From assembly GCF_000687165.1 (NCBI RefSeq), contig NZ_KK366049.1, positions 256,304 through 320,303 on the forward strand: a stretch of 64,000 bases of DNA, written 5' to 3'. Source of the stretch: Paracidovorax oryzae ATCC 19882 (GTDB lineage Bacteria > Pseudomonadota > Gammaproteobacteria > Burkholderiales > Burkholderiaceae_C). Below the pieces are notes generated by a model. It did not search any database and was not told the DNA's origin. It was given only the letters and a program-made list of their open reading frames with translations. A program made the position numbers and the translations under genes. Positions 9,520 to 19,036 of this stretch are shown here, one piece after another; within the stretch, counting starts at the first letter, position 1, and each line of letters starts with the position of its first letter.

Positions 9520-10011
9520 TCAGTTGCGCGGCTTGAGGTGCGTATGGGCGCCCGTGCTGCCGTGCGAGTGGCTATCGCCGTGGGGCTCCAGCGGCACGAG
9601 GTGCACGTTGCCATGGCGTACGCCACGCAAGGCCACCAGCCGTTCGGCGCATTCCCTCACGGCCGCCGTCGGCCCGCGGAGCACCACGGTCTCCAGGCAG
9701 TTGTCGTGGTCGAGATGGGTGTGCAGGCTGGTGATGACCAGATCGTGGTGGTCATGCTGCAGATCCAGCACGCGGCTTGTGACTGTCTGCTCGTGGTGGT
9801 CGTAGATGTAGCTGACGCTGGCAACGCACCAGCCGCCGTTCCTGCCATGCTGGCGCGTGCCGGATGCCGCCTCGCCAAGGGAGTCGCAGCCCAGCCTGGA
9901 GCGGATCAGGTCGCGGACAGCCTCGGAACGGTTGCCATAGCCCTTCCGGGCAATCAACGCATCGAACTGGAGAGCCAGCTCGTCGTCGAGCGAAATGGTG
10001 AAGCGTTGCAT
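9520..10011 (-). CDS. nikR: Nickel-responsive transcriptional regulator NikR
   Basis: 163 residues. It has a ribbon-helix-helix DNA-binding domain (MQRFTISLDDELALQFDALI with GYGNRSEAVRDLIR) followed by the ACT-like nickel-binding domain. High-affinity nickel ligands are in place: His in YDHHEQ (residue 72 or 73), His97 and His99 in SLHTHLDHDNC, and Cys105. The C-terminus is a His-rich tail (HGDSHSHGSTGAHTHLK), often seen in beta-proteobacterial NikR. It lies upstream of the TonB receptor and probably controls that gene and itself. Confidence 0.95.
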   Translation of the reverse strand: MQRFTISLDDELALQFDALIARKGYGNRSEAVRDLIRSRLGCDSLGEAASGTRQHGRNGGWCVASVSYIYDHHEQTVTSRVLDLQHDHHDLVITSLHTHLDHDNCLETVVLRGPTAAVRECAERLVALRGVRHGNVHLVPLEPHGDSHSHGSTGAHTHLKPRN

Positions 10012-10054
10012 GGCAAAGGCGGGTGGCGGGACGGACCGCCTTCGCGGGCAAGGA

Positions 10055-10750
10055 TCACATGCCCAGCGACTTGAGCAGGTCGTCGGTGTCGCTGTCGCTG
10101 CCGGCGGCCGGCGGCGGGGAGGCGGGCGAGTCGCCCTTGCCGGCCTGGGCCAGCAGCGCGTCCGGGTCCGGTGCCTCCTGCGGCTCGAAGTCGTAGAGCT
10201 TGATGAACTCGGTGCGGTCGATGGCCAGCTCGAGGTAGAAGATGTGGTTCTTGGCCGTGTAGAAGGTCACGCGGCGCGCCTCGGGCTGGTCGAGGTTGGC
10301 GTCCACGCTCAGCATCACCTGCTTGTTCAGCGCCAGCATCTTGGGCTGGTTCTGCGTGATGTGCGTCTGCAGCTCGCGGCGCACCTTGCCGGTGAAGTCG
10401 CCCACCACCTGGTTCATGAGTTCGCCCATCACGTTGGCCACCTCGTCGGAGGTGTAGGAACTCGCGAGGTCGTCCTGCGACATGCCCATGCTCAGCAGGT
10501 AGGTCTGGTAGATCTCCATCGCCGCCTCCTTGCTGAGGTTGATGATGACCAGTCCGGAGAAGCCGCCGTCGAACAGCACGAAGCAGCCGATGTCGGGGCG
10601 CAGGCAGGTCTTGGTGATGCGCTGCACCATGCCGGAGTAGTGCAGCTGCGTCTGCGTGGCCACGCTCAGCACCCGCGTGACGGAATTGCACAGGCTGATC
10701 AGCAGGTCTTCGGTGCCGTAGGTGGGGGCGATCTTGTCGGGCGTGCTCAT
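10055..10750 (-). CDS. DUF3334-family protein (CheC/CheX-like fold)
   Basis: 231 residues from ATG 10750. No signal peptide. It matches the DUF3334 pattern (CNSVTRVLSVATQTQLHYSG near residue 21, FDGGFSGLVIINL, and EVANVMGELMNQVVGDF). The last motif, E..N...G E..N, resembles the helix of CheX/CheC phosphatases, which suggests kinship with chemotaxis phosphatase-like proteins. The last 40 residues are a low-complexity Asp/Pro/Gly-rich tail ending DDLLKSLGM. Its partner is unknown, and no chemotaxis genes lie nearby. Confidence 0.75.
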   Translation of the reverse strand: MSTPDKIAPTYGTEDLLISLCNSVTRVLSVATQTQLHYSGMVQRITKTCLRPDIGCFVLFDGGFSGLVIINLSKEAAMEIYQTYLLSMGMSQDDLASSYTSDEVANVMGELMNQVVGDFTGKVRRELQTHITQNQPKMLALNKQVMLSVDANLDQPEARRVTFYTAKNHIFYLELAIDRTEFIKLYDFEPQEAPDPDALLAQAGKGDSPASPPPAAGSDSDTDDLLKSLGM

Positions 10751-10887
10751 GGAGATGCGTGCTGCGGTCGTGGCGGGGGCGTAAGAAGGCTGGGAGCAGG
10801 GCGGAGGCCCGGCCGCATGCAGTGTAGCGCGGCATCGGCCCGCGCGGACCCCGGGCCGTCCCGTGGTGCGGGCCGCCGGCGCGCGGA

Positions 10888-11568
10888 TCAGCGGGAGCCG
10901 CGTTCCAGCCCCGGTTCGGAGATCCGCCGCGCGTACACGGCCAGCACGATGCGCTCCGAATGCACCAGGTAGTCGTGCAGGGCGGCCGAGGCTTCCTGCA
11001 GCCGGCCGGCCTCGAACAGCTCGACGATCTTCACGTTCATTTCCACGTAGGGCGCGTGCAGGAATTCCGCGTCCTTGAGCAGCCCGAAGGCCAGGCGCAG
11101 CTCGGCCAGCAGGTGGGAGAACATCACGTTCAGGCGCTCGCTGTCGGCCAGTTCCACCACGGCCATGTGGAACTCCATGTTCGCCGTGCCCGCGCCCTGC
11201 CAGTCGCCCGCGTCGCGGCAGCGCAGGGCGGTGTCCACCGCCTCGCGCAGGTGCTTCTTGGCGGGGTGGCGCGGGTAGGCCTGGGCCAGCGCCTGGCATT
11301 CGATGAGCCGGCGCACGCGGTAGATGTCGATGATGGACGCGATGCTGGGCACCGCCACCGACACGCCGCGGTTGGGTTCGTGACGGAGCAGGCCCTCCTT
11401 CGTGAGCAGGCGGAACACCTCGCGCAGGGTGTTGCGCGAGATCTCCAGGCTCTCGGCCAGCACGGCCTCGGACAGGCGCTGGCCCGGGGCCAGCTCGCCC
11501 GCCACGATGCGGCGGCGGATCTGGTCGCTGACGCGGTCCGTCAGGTTCTGTGCGGGGGATTCACTCAT
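10888..11568 (-). CDS. GntR-family (FCD) regulator of the oxoproline locus
   Basis: 226 residues from ATG 11568. The winged helix (IRRRIVAGELAPGQRLSEAV, LAESLEISRNTLREVFRLLT) is followed by an FCD effector domain (RRLIECQALAQA, NMEFHMAVVELADSERLNVM, EHxx-type C-terminal helix). It is divergent from the MFS-pxp operon starting at 11871. The 302-bp gap holds a perfect 17-bp TnGTnnnACnA-type palindrome. I infer that it senses an intermediate such as 5-oxoproline; the effector is not shown by the sequence. Confidence 0.88.
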   Translation of the reverse strand: MSESPAQNLTDRVSDQIRRRIVAGELAPGQRLSEAVLAESLEISRNTLREVFRLLTKEGLLRHEPNRGVSVAVPSIASIIDIYRVRRLIECQALAQAYPRHPAKKHLREAVDTALRCRDAGDWQGAGTANMEFHMAVVELADSERLNVMFSHLLAELRLAFGLLKDAEFLHAPYVEMNVKIVELFEAGRLQEASAALHDYLVHSERIVLAVYARRISEPGLERGSR

Positions 11569-11751
11569 CGGCGGCGGGCAGGCAAAAGGGGGTGCGGGGC
11601 GTCGCGGCGGGGCGGGCGAGGGCGGGCGTCCGGAGCACCAGTGTATCGGGCGGCGTGCCTCCGGCGGGCGCGGGCGCTGCGCCCCGGGCACCATGTTCGT
11701 GCCATGGCCGCACCAACCGCATGCGGGTAATCCCCATCAACGATCAAAATC

Positions 11752-11768
11752 AAATTGTTCAACAATTT
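11752..11768. promoter_or_regulatory. GntR-type operator upstream of the oxoproline operon
   Basis: Perfect palindrome AAATTGTT-C-AACAATTT. Its core TTGTTCAACAA fits the FadR-subfamily consensus TnGTnnnACnA. It lies in an AT-rich island within the gap between the divergent GntR and MFS genes. Confidence 0.75.
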
Positions 11769-11777
11769 ATCCAGATG

Positions 11778-11791
11778 ATTCATCAATGAAT
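11778..11791. promoter_or_regulatory. Second palindrome in the oxoproline control region
   Basis: ATTCAT-CA-ATGAAT, a perfect 6-bp inverted repeat 10 bp after the GntR-type operator. It may be a second operator half or part of the promoter. Confidence 0.35.
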
Positions 11792-11870
11792 GGATCTTTG
11801 ATGAGACGTTGGCGCGGTAATTGCTCCGTGCCAGGGGTCTTCTTCCCTTCGCAGAAACGGAACACGCACC

Positions 11871-13118
11871 ATGTGGCTCAAGGAAACCAGCAAGGAAGAG
11901 CGCAAGACGCTCTTCGCCGCCTTCGTCGGCTATGGCGTCGATGCGTTCGACTACATGATCTATACGTTCATGATCCCGACCTTCATCCTGGTCTGGGGCA
12001 TGACCAAGGCCGAGGCGGGCTACATCGCCACCGGCGCGCTCATCAGCTCGGCCATCGGCGGCTGGCTGGCGGGCATCCTGGCCGACCGCTACGGCCGCGT
12101 GCGCATCCTGCAGCTGACGGTGCTGTGGTTCAGCTTCTTCACCTTCCTGAGCGGCTTCACCCAGTCGGCCGAACAACTCTTCATCACCCGCATGCTGCAG
12201 GGCCTGGGCTTCGGCGGCGAATGGTCGGTGGGCTCGGTGCTGATCGCCGAGATGATCCGCGCCCGCCACCGCGGCAAGGCCGTGGGCCTCGTGCAGAGCA
12301 GCTGGGCGGTGGGCTGGGGCCTGTCGGCCGTGGCCTTCTGGGCGGTCTATGCGCTGCTGGACCAGCAATACGCCTGGCGCGTGCTGTTCTGGCTGGGCGC
12401 GCTGCCGGCCCTGTTCATCCTCTACATCCGCCGCAACATCAGCGAGCCCGCCGTGTACCGCGAAACCAAGGCGGAACTGGCCCGCACGGGGCAGAGCGCC
12501 AGCTTCTGGCTGATCTTCAGCCCCGGCGTGCTGCGCACCACCGTGTTCGCCAGCCTGCTGGCCACCGGCATGCAGGGCGCCTACTACGCCGTCACCACCT
12601 GGCTGCCCACCTACCTGAAGATGGAGCGCCACCTGTCGGTGCTGGGCACCAGCGGCTACCTGATGGTGCTGATCTTCGGCTCGTTCGCCGGCTACCTCAC
12701 CAGCGCGTGGCTGTCGGACCGCCTGGGCCGCCGCCGCTGCTTCATCCTGTTCGCCGTCTGCGCGGGCGTGCTGGTCACCTGCTACACGCAGCTGCCGATC
12801 ACCGATGCGGCCATGATGGTGCTGGGCTTTCCGCTGGGCTTTTTCCTCTCGGGCATCTTCTCGGGCATGGGCGCCTACCTGTCGGAGCTGTTCCCCAGCC
12901 ACATCCGGGGCTCCGGCCAGGGCTTTTGCTACAACTTCGGCCGCGCCGTGGGTTCGGTGTTCCCGGCGATGATCGGCCACATGAGCGCCAGCATGCCGCT
13001 GGGCGTGTCCATCGGCTACATGGCCGCGGGCGCCTACCTGATCGTCGTCATCGCCTGCCTGCTGCTGCCGGAAACACAGGGGCGCGAACTCTCCGCGAGC
13101 ACCGACGCGGTGGCCTGA
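11871..13118 (+). CDS. MFS transporter, probable 5-oxoproline/organic acid importer
   Basis: 415 residues with 12 predicted membrane helices. The major-facilitator signature between helices 2 and 3 is intact (GGWLAGILADRYGRVRILQL), and a second DRLGRRR-type motif follows helix 8. It resembles the aromatic-acid/sialate H+ symporter branch. It is the first gene of the operon containing pxpA, DUF1445, pxpBC and the biotin carboxylase, so import of 5-oxoproline or a related compound is a reasonable inference. The divergent GntR gene and the 11752 operator probably regulate it. Confidence 0.85.
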   Translation: MWLKETSKEERKTLFAAFVGYGVDAFDYMIYTFMIPTFILVWGMTKAEAGYIATGALISSAIGGWLAGILADRYGRVRILQLTVLWFSFFTFLSGFTQSAEQLFITRMLQGLGFGGEWSVGSVLIAEMIRARHRGKAVGLVQSSWAVGWGLSAVAFWAVYALLDQQYAWRVLFWLGALPALFILYIRRNISEPAVYRETKAELARTGQSASFWLIFSPGVLRTTVFASLLATGMQGAYYAVTTWLPTYLKMERHLSVLGTSGYLMVLIFGSFAGYLTSAWLSDRLGRRRCFILFAVCAGVLVTCYTQLPITDAAMMVLGFPLGFFLSGIFSGMGAYLSELFPSHIRGSGQGFCYNFGRAVGSVFPAMIGHMSASMPLGVSIGYMAAGAYLIVVIACLLLPETQGRELSASTDAVA

Positions 13119-13175
13119 GCGGCGCTGTCCCCGGTTTCCTGCTGGATCCATTCCTCGACTTCCTTTTTCTTTCGT

Positions 13176-13940
13176 ATGCAAATCGACCTGAACAGCGACC
13201 TGGGCGAAAGCCTGGGCGCCTGGCACATGGGCGACGACACCGCCATGCTCGGCATCGTCACCAGCGCCAACGTGGCCTGCGGCTTCCACGCCGGCGATGC
13301 GGCGGGCATCCTGGCCACGCTGCGCGGCGCGAAGGAGCGCGGCGTGGCGGTGGGCGCCCACGTCGCCTACCGCGACCTGGCCGGCTTCGGCCGCCGCAAC
13401 ATGGACGTGGCGAGCGCCGATCTCGTCGCCGACGTCATCTACCAGATCGGCGCGCTGCAGGGACTGGCCACGGCCGCCGGCACGCGCGTGACCTACGTGA
13501 AGCCGCACGGTGCGCTCTACAACACCATCGCGCACGACGAGCGCCAGGCCCGCGACGTGATCGCCGCCATCCGCGCCATCGACGCCTCGCTGGCGCTGGT
13601 GGTGCTGGCGGGCTCCCCGCTGGAGCGCTGGGCGGCGGACGCCGGCCTGCGCGTGGTGGCCGAGGCCTTTGCCGACCGCGCCTATACACCGCAGGGCACG
13701 CTGGTGTCGCGGCGCGAACCCGGCGCCGTGCTGCACGATGCCGGCGAGGTCGCGCGGCGCATGCTGCAGCTGGTGCGCGAAGGCACGGTGCAGGCCATCG
13801 ACGGCAGCACCACCCGAGTGCGCGCCGATTCCCTCTGCGTGCACGGCGACAGCCCCGGCGCCGTGGCCATGGCCCGCGCCGTGCGCGAGGCGCTGGAGCG
13901 CGAAGGCATCGCCCTGCGCGCCTTCGCCGGAACGGCATGA
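13176..13940 (+). CDS. pxpA: 5-oxoprolinase subunit PxpA (LamB/YcsF family)
   Basis: 254 residues, full length for the family. Typical motifs are present: [12 protein letters not shown] at the N-terminus, [40 protein letters not shown] and [15 protein letters not shown]. PxpA acts with PxpB and PxpC in ATP-dependent opening of the 5-oxoproline ring to glutamate. It lies 57 bp after the MFS gene and is followed by DUF1445 and the fused pxpBC. Confidence 0.95.
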   Translation: MQIDLNSDLGESLGAWHMGDDTAMLGIVTSANVACGFHAGDAAGILATLRGAKERGVAVGAHVAYRDLAGFGRRNMDVASADLVADVIYQIGALQGLATAAGTRVTYVKPHGALYNTIAHDERQARDVIAAIRAIDASLALVVLAGSPLERWAADAGLRVVAEAFADRAYTPQGTLVSRREPGAVLHDAGEVARRMLQLVREGTVQAIDGSTTRVRADSLCVHGDSPGAVAMARAVREALEREGIALRAFAGTA

Positions 13941-13965
13941 CCGGCATTACCGAACGGAGCCACCG

Positions 13966-14775
13966 ATGAATTCGTCACTCGAGGCCGCCCGCGCCGCAGC
14001 CATCCAGGCCGCGCGCGAAGCGCGCACCCGCTACCGCAACGGCCTGGTGGAGCCCACCGCCGGCCGCGCCCCGGGCATGACCCAGGCCAACATGATCGCC
14101 CTGCCGCGCGAGTGGGCCTGGGACTTCCTGCTCTACGCACAGCGCAATCCCAAGCCCTGCCCGGTTCTGGACGTGATCGAGGCCGGCAGCCATGCCACCG
14201 TGCTCGCCGAAGGCGCCGACCTGCGCACCGATATTCCCCTCTACCGCGTCTGGCGTGATGGACAACTGGCCGAGGAAGTGGCCGACGCCAGCGCGCTCTG
14301 GGCGCAGCACCCCGACCTCGTCACCTTCCTGATCGGCTGCAGTTTCACCTTCGAGACGCCGCTGCAGGAGGCCGGCATTGAGGTGCGCCACATCGCCCAG
14401 GGCTGCAACGTGCCCATGTACCGCACGCAGCGCCAGTGCCGGCCGGCCGGCCGCCTGCGCGGCGAGCTGGTGGTGTCGATGCGGCCCGTTCCGGCCGACC
14501 GGGTGGCCGATGCGGTCTCCATCTCGGGCCGGTTTCCGTCGGTGCACGGCGCGCCGGTGCATGTGGGCGATCCGGCGGCGCTGGGCATTGCCGACCTGGC
14601 GCGGCCCGATTTCGGCGACCCGGTGGAGATCCGCCCCGGCGAGGTGCCCGTGTTCTGGGCCTGCGGCGTCACGCCCCAGGCGGCCGTGATGGCGTCGGGC
14701 GTGCCTTTCGCCGTCACCCATGCGCCGGGCCACATGTTCATCACGGACGTGCCCGACAGCACCTACCACGTCTGA
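13966..14775 (+). CDS. DUF1445 (UPF0317) putative hydro-lyase, possible D-glutamate cyclase
   Basis: 269 residues from ATG 13966. Family motifs seen: [20 protein letters not shown] near residue 25, [20 protein letters not shown], a cysteine in [39 protein letters not shown] and the C-terminal [13 protein letters not shown]0317 members are annotated putative hydro-lyases. The family is related to part of the mammalian D-glutamate cyclase that makes 5-oxo-D-proline. Being embedded between pxpA and pxpBC supports a role in supplying or racemising 5-oxoproline, but the activity is inferred. Confidence 0.85.
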   Translation: MNSSLEAARAAAIQAAREARTRYRNGLVEPTAGRAPGMTQANMIALPREWAWDFLLYAQRNPKPCPVLDVIEAGSHATVLAEGADLRTDIPLYRVWRDGQLAEEVADASALWAQHPDLVTFLIGCSFTFETPLQEAGIEVRHIAQGCNVPMYRTQRQCRPAGRLRGELVVSMRPVPADRVADAVSISGRFPSVHGAPVHVGDPAALGIADLARPDFGDPVEIRPGEVPVFWACGVTPQAAVMASGVPFAVTHAPGHMFITDVPDSTYHV

Positions 14776-14786
14776 CGGAGTTTCGA

Positions 14787-16406
14787 TTGCGCTTTCTTCC
14801 CGTCAACCTGGATGCCCTGCTGGTCGAGCTGGACGACCTGCAGCAGACCCTGGCGCTGCATGCCTCGCTGCTGCGCGACCCCATCGCCGGCATCGAAGAA
14901 CTGGTGCCGGCCGCGCGCACCGTGCTGGTCCGCTACCGGCCCGCGGCACAGGGCTTCGCCGCCCTGGTCGAAGCGATCGCCCGGCGCGACGTGCGCGGTG
15001 CAGCGCAGCGCAGCGAGACCTTGGTGGAGATTCCCGTGCGCTATGACGGCGAGGACCTGGCCGAGGTGGCGCAGAGGCTGGGTATCACCCCCGACGAGGT
15101 GGTGCGCCGCCATACCGGCAGCGAATACACCGTGGCCTTCACGGGCTTCGCGCCCGGCTTCGGCTACCTGGCCGGCGGGGATCCGTCCCTGGATGTGCCG
15201 CGGCGCACCACGCCGCGCACGCGCATCCCGGCCGGCGCCGTGGGCCTGGCCGGCACCTTCAGCGGCGTGTATCCGCAGGCCAGCCCGGGCGGATGGCAGA
15301 TCATCGGCACCACGCCCGTGGCGATGTGGGACATCGACCGCGATCCGCCCGCACTGCTGCAGCCCGGCGCGCGCGTGCGCTTCGTGGACATCGCCACGCT
15401 GCCGGCGGCTGCGCGGGAGGCCCTGGGGGCGGCGGAGCCTGCGGCGCCCTCCGCGCCCGGATCCGCATCCGCCACGCCGGGCGCCGCAGCGCAAGGGCCC
15501 GCACTGCGCGTGCTCTCCGCGGGCCTGCAGACCCTCTTCCAGGACCTGGGCCGCCACGGCCATGCGGGGCAGGGTGTCTCGGCCTCCGGCGCCATGGACC
15601 GGGCCGCCTGCCGCGCCGCCAACCGGCTGGTGGGCAATGCTTCCGATGTCGCCTGCCTGGAGACCGTGCAGGGCGGCCTGTGCCTGCGCAGCCAGGGCGA
15701 GACCGTCGTGGCCGTGGCCGGCGCGGATGCGCCCCTGTGGTGCACTGCCACGGACGGACGGCGCTGGCCGCTGCCGCGCTACGCGCCGGTGGCGCTGGCG
15801 GACGGCGACGAACTCTCGATTGGCGAACCGCACGCCGGCACGCGCTGCTACGTGGCGGTGCGCGGCGGCTTCGGCGTAGCGCCGGTGCTGGGCAGCTGCG
15901 CCACCGACACCCTGGCCCGCGTGGGCCCTCCGGCCGTGGCGGTGGGCGATGTGCTGGCCGTGCGCACGCCGCAGGGGCTGCCGGCCGTCGGAGAGGCGGA
16001 GTTGCCTCCGGACGGCCTGCCCCGGGCGGGCTGCGAGGTGGTGCTCGATTGCGTACCCGGGCCGCGTACCGACTGGTTCACGCCCGAGGCCCTGGCGCTG
16101 CTGGCCTCCCAGCGCTGGCAGGTCACGCCGCAATCCAACCGCGTGGGCCTGCGCCTGGCAGGCGTTACGCCGCTGGCGCGCGCAGTGCAGGGTGAACTGC
16201 CCAGCGAGGGTGCCGTGGCCGGCGCCATCCAGGTGCCACCAAGCGGCCAGCCCGTGCTGTTCCTGGCCGACCATCCCCTCACCGGCGGCTATCCCGTCAT
16301 CGGCGCCGTGGCGCCGCACCACCTGGACCTGGCAGGCCAGATCCCCGTGAACGCCTGGGTGCGCTTCCGTCCCATCCGCGCTTTCGAACCCGTCATCCGT
16401 TCCTGA
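14787..16406 (+). CDS. Fused 5-oxoprolinase subunits PxpB-PxpC (KipI-KipA / AHS1-AHS2)
   Basis: 539 residues. Residues ~1-215 are PxpB/KipI-like ([63 protein letters not shown]). A Pro/Ala-rich linker follows, and residues ~240-535 are PxpC/KipA-like ([57 protein letters not shown]). The start is TTG 14787, with ACGGAG six bases upstream; no better-placed ATG exists. AHS1/AHS2 domains also form the carboxyltransferase half of urea carboxylase, relevant because a biotin carboxylase gene starts 5 bp downstream. Confidence 0.92.
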   Translation: MRFLPVNLDALLVELDDLQQTLALHASLLRDPIAGIEELVPAARTVLVRYRPAAQGFAALVEAIARRDVRGAAQRSETLVEIPVRYDGEDLAEVAQRLGITPDEVVRRHTGSEYTVAFTGFAPGFGYLAGGDPSLDVPRRTTPRTRIPAGAVGLAGTFSGVYPQASPGGWQIIGTTPVAMWDIDRDPPALLQPGARVRFVDIATLPAAAREALGAAEPAAPSAPGSASATPGAAAQGPALRVLSAGLQTLFQDLGRHGHAGQGVSASGAMDRAACRAANRLVGNASDVACLETVQGGLCLRSQGETVVAVAGADAPLWCTATDGRRWPLPRYAPVALADGDELSIGEPHAGTRCYVAVRGGFGVAPVLGSCATDTLARVGPPAVAVGDVLAVRTPQGLPAVGEAELPPDGLPRAGCEVVLDCVPGPRTDWFTPEALALLASQRWQVTPQSNRVGLRLAGVTPLARAVQGELPSEGAVAGAIQVPPSGQPVLFLADHPLTGGYPVIGAVAPHHLDLAGQIPVNAWVRFRPIRAFEPVIRS

Positions 16407-16411
16407 ATGCC

Positions 16412-18163
16412 ATGAAAAAAGTCCTGATCGCCAACCGCGGCGAGATCGCGGTCCGCATTGCCCGAGCCTGCGCCGACCACGGTCTCACCTCCGTCGCCGT
16501 CTATGCCGATGCCGACATCGACGCCCTGCACGTGCGCATGGCCGACGAGGCCTGGGGCCTGGGCGGCGACCGCCCGGCCGACACCTACCTGCACATCGAG
16601 AAGCTGCTGGATGCTGCCCGCAAGAGCGGCGCCGACGCCGTGCACCCGGGCTACGGGTTTTTGTCGGAGAACGCGGGCTTCGCGCGGGCCGTGATCGGCG
16701 CGGGCCTCACCTGGATCGGCCCGCCGCCCGAGGCCATCGAGCGCCTGGGCGACAAGGTCGAGGCGCGCAGGCTGGCGCTGCAGGTGGGCGCACCGCTCGT
16801 GCAGGGCACGGCCGGCCCGGTGAAGGACGTCTCCGAGGTGCTCGCCTTCGCCGGGCAGCATGGGTTGCCGATCATCATCAAGGCGGCGTTCGGCGGTGGC
16901 GGGCGCGGCATGAAGATCGCATGGCGCATGGACGAGGTGGAAGACCTCTATGCCTCCGCCGTGCGCGAGGCCACGGCCGCCTTCGGCCGCGGCGAGTGCT
17001 TCGTGGAGCAGTTCCTGGACCGCCCGCGCCACATCGAGGCCCAGGTCCTGGCCGACACGCACGGCAACGTGGTGGTGCTGGGCACGCGCGACTGTTCCCT
17101 GCAGCGCCGCAACCAGAAGCTGGTGGAGGAGGCGCCCGCGCCCTTCCTCACACCCGAGCAGCGCGAGCGCATCCACACCGCCGCGCGCGACATCTGCGCC
17201 GCCGCCGGCTACACCAGCGCGGGCACGGTGGAGTTCCTGCTTTCGGGCACGGGGGCGATCTCGTTCCTCGAAGTGAACACGCGCCTGCAGGTGGAGCACC
17301 CCGTCACCGAGCAGACGACCGGCATCGACCTCGTGGTGGAGCAGTTCCGCATCGCCGAGGGCTTGCCGCTGCGCATCACGCAGACGCCCGAACCGCTGGG
17401 CCATTCGATCGAATTCCGCATCAACGCGGAGGACGTGGGCCGCGGCTTCCTGCCCACGCCGGGCGGCGTGACCGCGTTCGATCCGCCCTCGGGCCCGGGC
17501 GTGCGGCTGGACACCGGCGTGCAGGCCGGCTCCATCGTGCCGGGCACTTTCGATTCGCTCATGGCCAAGCTCATCGTATCGGGTGCGACGCGCGAGCAGG
17601 CCATCGCCCGGGCGCGCCGCGCGCTGCGCGAGTTCCGCATCGGCGGCGTGGCCTCGGTGCTGCCTTTCCACCGCGCGGTGATGGAGCACCCGGACTTCAC
17701 GAACAGCGAGGCCCTGCGCGTGCACACCCGCTGGATCGAGACCGATTTCGCAGAGCCCCTGGCCGCCGCGGCGCGCGCCGAGCCGCCGGCCGATACCGCG
17801 CTCGTGCGCACTGCCATCGAGATCGACGGCCGCCGCGTGGCCCTGGGCCTGCCGGCGCTGCTGCTGCAGGGCCTGCAGGCCAGCGCGGGCGCGCAGCCTG
17901 CCGGCGTCCCGGCGCAGTCCGCTGGCACCGGGAGCGCGGCGGAGGAGGGCACGGTGCCCGCGCCCGTCGCCGGCACGGTGCAGGCCTGGAAGGTGGCCGA
18001 GGGCGACACCGTGGCCGAAGGCGACTTGGTCGCCGTGATGGAGGCGATGAAGATGGAGATGCAGGTCACGGCGCCGCGTGCGGGTCGCATCACCGGCCTG
18101 GCCGCGGTGGGGAGCTACCACGCGGCCGGGGCACCACTGGCACGGGTGGCGCAGGACGGCTGA
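16412..18163 (+). CDS. Biotin carboxylase-BCCP fusion (acetyl/propionyl-CoA carboxylase alpha-like)
   Basis: 583 residues. It has a biotin-carboxylase N-domain ([20 protein letters not shown]), an ATP-grasp domain with glycine-rich loop ([14 protein letters not shown], residues ~150-165) and catalytic segments ([20 protein letters not shown]). The C-terminal part is a biotinyl domain ([27 protein letters not shown] with biotin-acceptor Lys547). No carboxyltransferase subunit is encoded nearby except the AHS1/AHS2 protein directly upstream. The shorter central region, compared with 650-670 residues in true acyl-CoA carboxylase alpha subunits, supports a special partner. Confidence 0.9.
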   Translation: MKKVLIANRGEIAVRIARACADHGLTSVAVYADADIDALHVRMADEAWGLGGDRPADTYLHIEKLLDAARKSGADAVHPGYGFLSENAGFARAVIGAGLTWIGPPPEAIERLGDKVEARRLALQVGAPLVQGTAGPVKDVSEVLAFAGQHGLPIIIKAAFGGGGRGMKIAWRMDEVEDLYASAVREATAAFGRGECFVEQFLDRPRHIEAQVLADTHGNVVVLGTRDCSLQRRNQKLVEEAPAPFLTPEQRERIHTAARDICAAAGYTSAGTVEFLLSGTGAISFLEVNTRLQVEHPVTEQTTGIDLVVEQFRIAEGLPLRITQTPEPLGHSIEFRINAEDVGRGFLPTPGGVTAFDPPSGPGVRLDTGVQAGSIVPGTFDSLMAKLIVSGATREQAIARARRALREFRIGGVASVLPFHRAVMEHPDFTNSEALRVHTRWIETDFAEPLAAAARAEPPADTALVRTAIEIDGRRVALGLPALLLQGLQASAGAQPAGVPAQSAGTGSAAEEGTVPAPVAGTVQAWKVAEGDTVAEGDLVAVMEAMKMEMQVTAPRAGRITGLAAVGSYHAAGAPLARVAQDG

Positions 18164-18224
18164 TGCCGTGGGAGCCGTGCTCGCCGCAGGCCGCCCACTT
18201 CATCGCGGGGGCGCTGCTATGGCT

Positions 18225-18866
18225 TCACCAGGTGCCCGCGCGGGCATAGGTCGTTCGCTGTGGCAGGCCATGTTCGGCACGGATGGAGTTCTCGCTGGGC
18301 TCGCGCGTGCTGGCATATTCGCCGAGGCCCACGGCGCGCAGCTCCTCCTTGCCGGAGTCGGTGCGGGCGGAGGAGGGATCCCGGGTGACGGGCCCCCCGC
18401 CGTGCATCATGGTTCCCGCGAGATGGTGCTTTGCATGCACCAGTTCATGTGCCAGGGTGATGAACGCGTTGGCGGGATTGGCTCCCTCGATCGGGACCCC
18501 CCGGGAATCGACGTCCGGTTCGGCCGTGTACTTGTTCCAGGGAATTTCCGACGCGGTTCCCCGCGTTTTGCGCCAGTTGCTTCCACCGGCGTTCTTCAGG
18601 AGCGCGGCCTCGAATTGGCTTTGATCAGGAGATGATCCGAGTTTTTGCCATTGCGAAGGCGTGAGCCGGGGCGTCGCCACCGGCGCCTGGCCTGTTCCGG
18701 CTTCGACGATGGTGACGGTTTTTTCCCGGGTGGCCAAGCCCTCGATCTGTTGGAGCAGTCGGCTGCCGCTGGGGCGGCTGTCGATTTTCTCGAGAGCGTC
18801 CTTGACGTCCCTTTTGAAGTTCGACGACGTGCTGGCGCCGACGCGAATGCTGGGGTAACGATCCAT
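18225..18866 (-). CDS. M91-type zinc metallopeptidase, candidate type III secreted effector (NleD/HopH1-like)
   Basis: 213 residues, no signal peptide. The zinc-peptidase motif HELVH is at residues 140-144 (TLAHELVHAKHHLAGTMMHG), followed by EELRAVG and the C-terminal SIRAEHGLPQRTTYARAG. That arrangement matches peptidase family M91, which includes type III effectors such as NleD and HopH1. The N-terminal 30 residues are Ser/Thr-rich and polar, as in secreted effectors. ATG 18866 fits a transcript starting after the PIP box at 18969-18993. The gene stands alone and is less GC-rich than its neighbours, consistent with transfer. Effector status is inferred. Confidence 0.8.
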   Translation of the reverse strand: MDRYPSIRVGASTSSNFKRDVKDALEKIDSRPSGSRLLQQIEGLATREKTVTIVEAGTGQAPVATPRLTPSQWQKLGSSPDQSQFEAALLKNAGGSNWRKTRGTASEIPWNKYTAEPDVDSRGVPIEGANPANAFITLAHELVHAKHHLAGTMMHGGGPVTRDPSSARTDSGKEELRAVGLGEYASTREPSENSIRAEHGLPQRTTYARAGTW

Positions 18867-18968
18867 GGTGTTTCTCTTTGAACTGTTGGAGTTTTGGCAC
18901 CGCGAGTTGTCGCGGTATGCCGTTTTCCAGAATTCTCTCCATGGTCCCCGGGATCGCGGGGCGGGTGA

Positions 18969-18993
18969 GCGAAGTGCCTGCGATGTGGGCGAA
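18969..18993 (-). promoter_or_regulatory. PIP box (HrpX/HrpB-type plant-inducible promoter) of the M91 gene
   Basis: On the minus strand: TTCGC-N15-TTCGC, an exact match to the TTCGB-N15-TTCGB consensus. 31 nt further downstream is GAGAAT, matching the YANNNT -10 element except at the first base. The box lies about 100 bp before the M91 start codon. Confidence 0.8.
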
Positions 18994-19036
18994 GCGAGGT
19001 GCCGCCACGTCCCGGCAGGCGGGATGCCCCCTTGAG

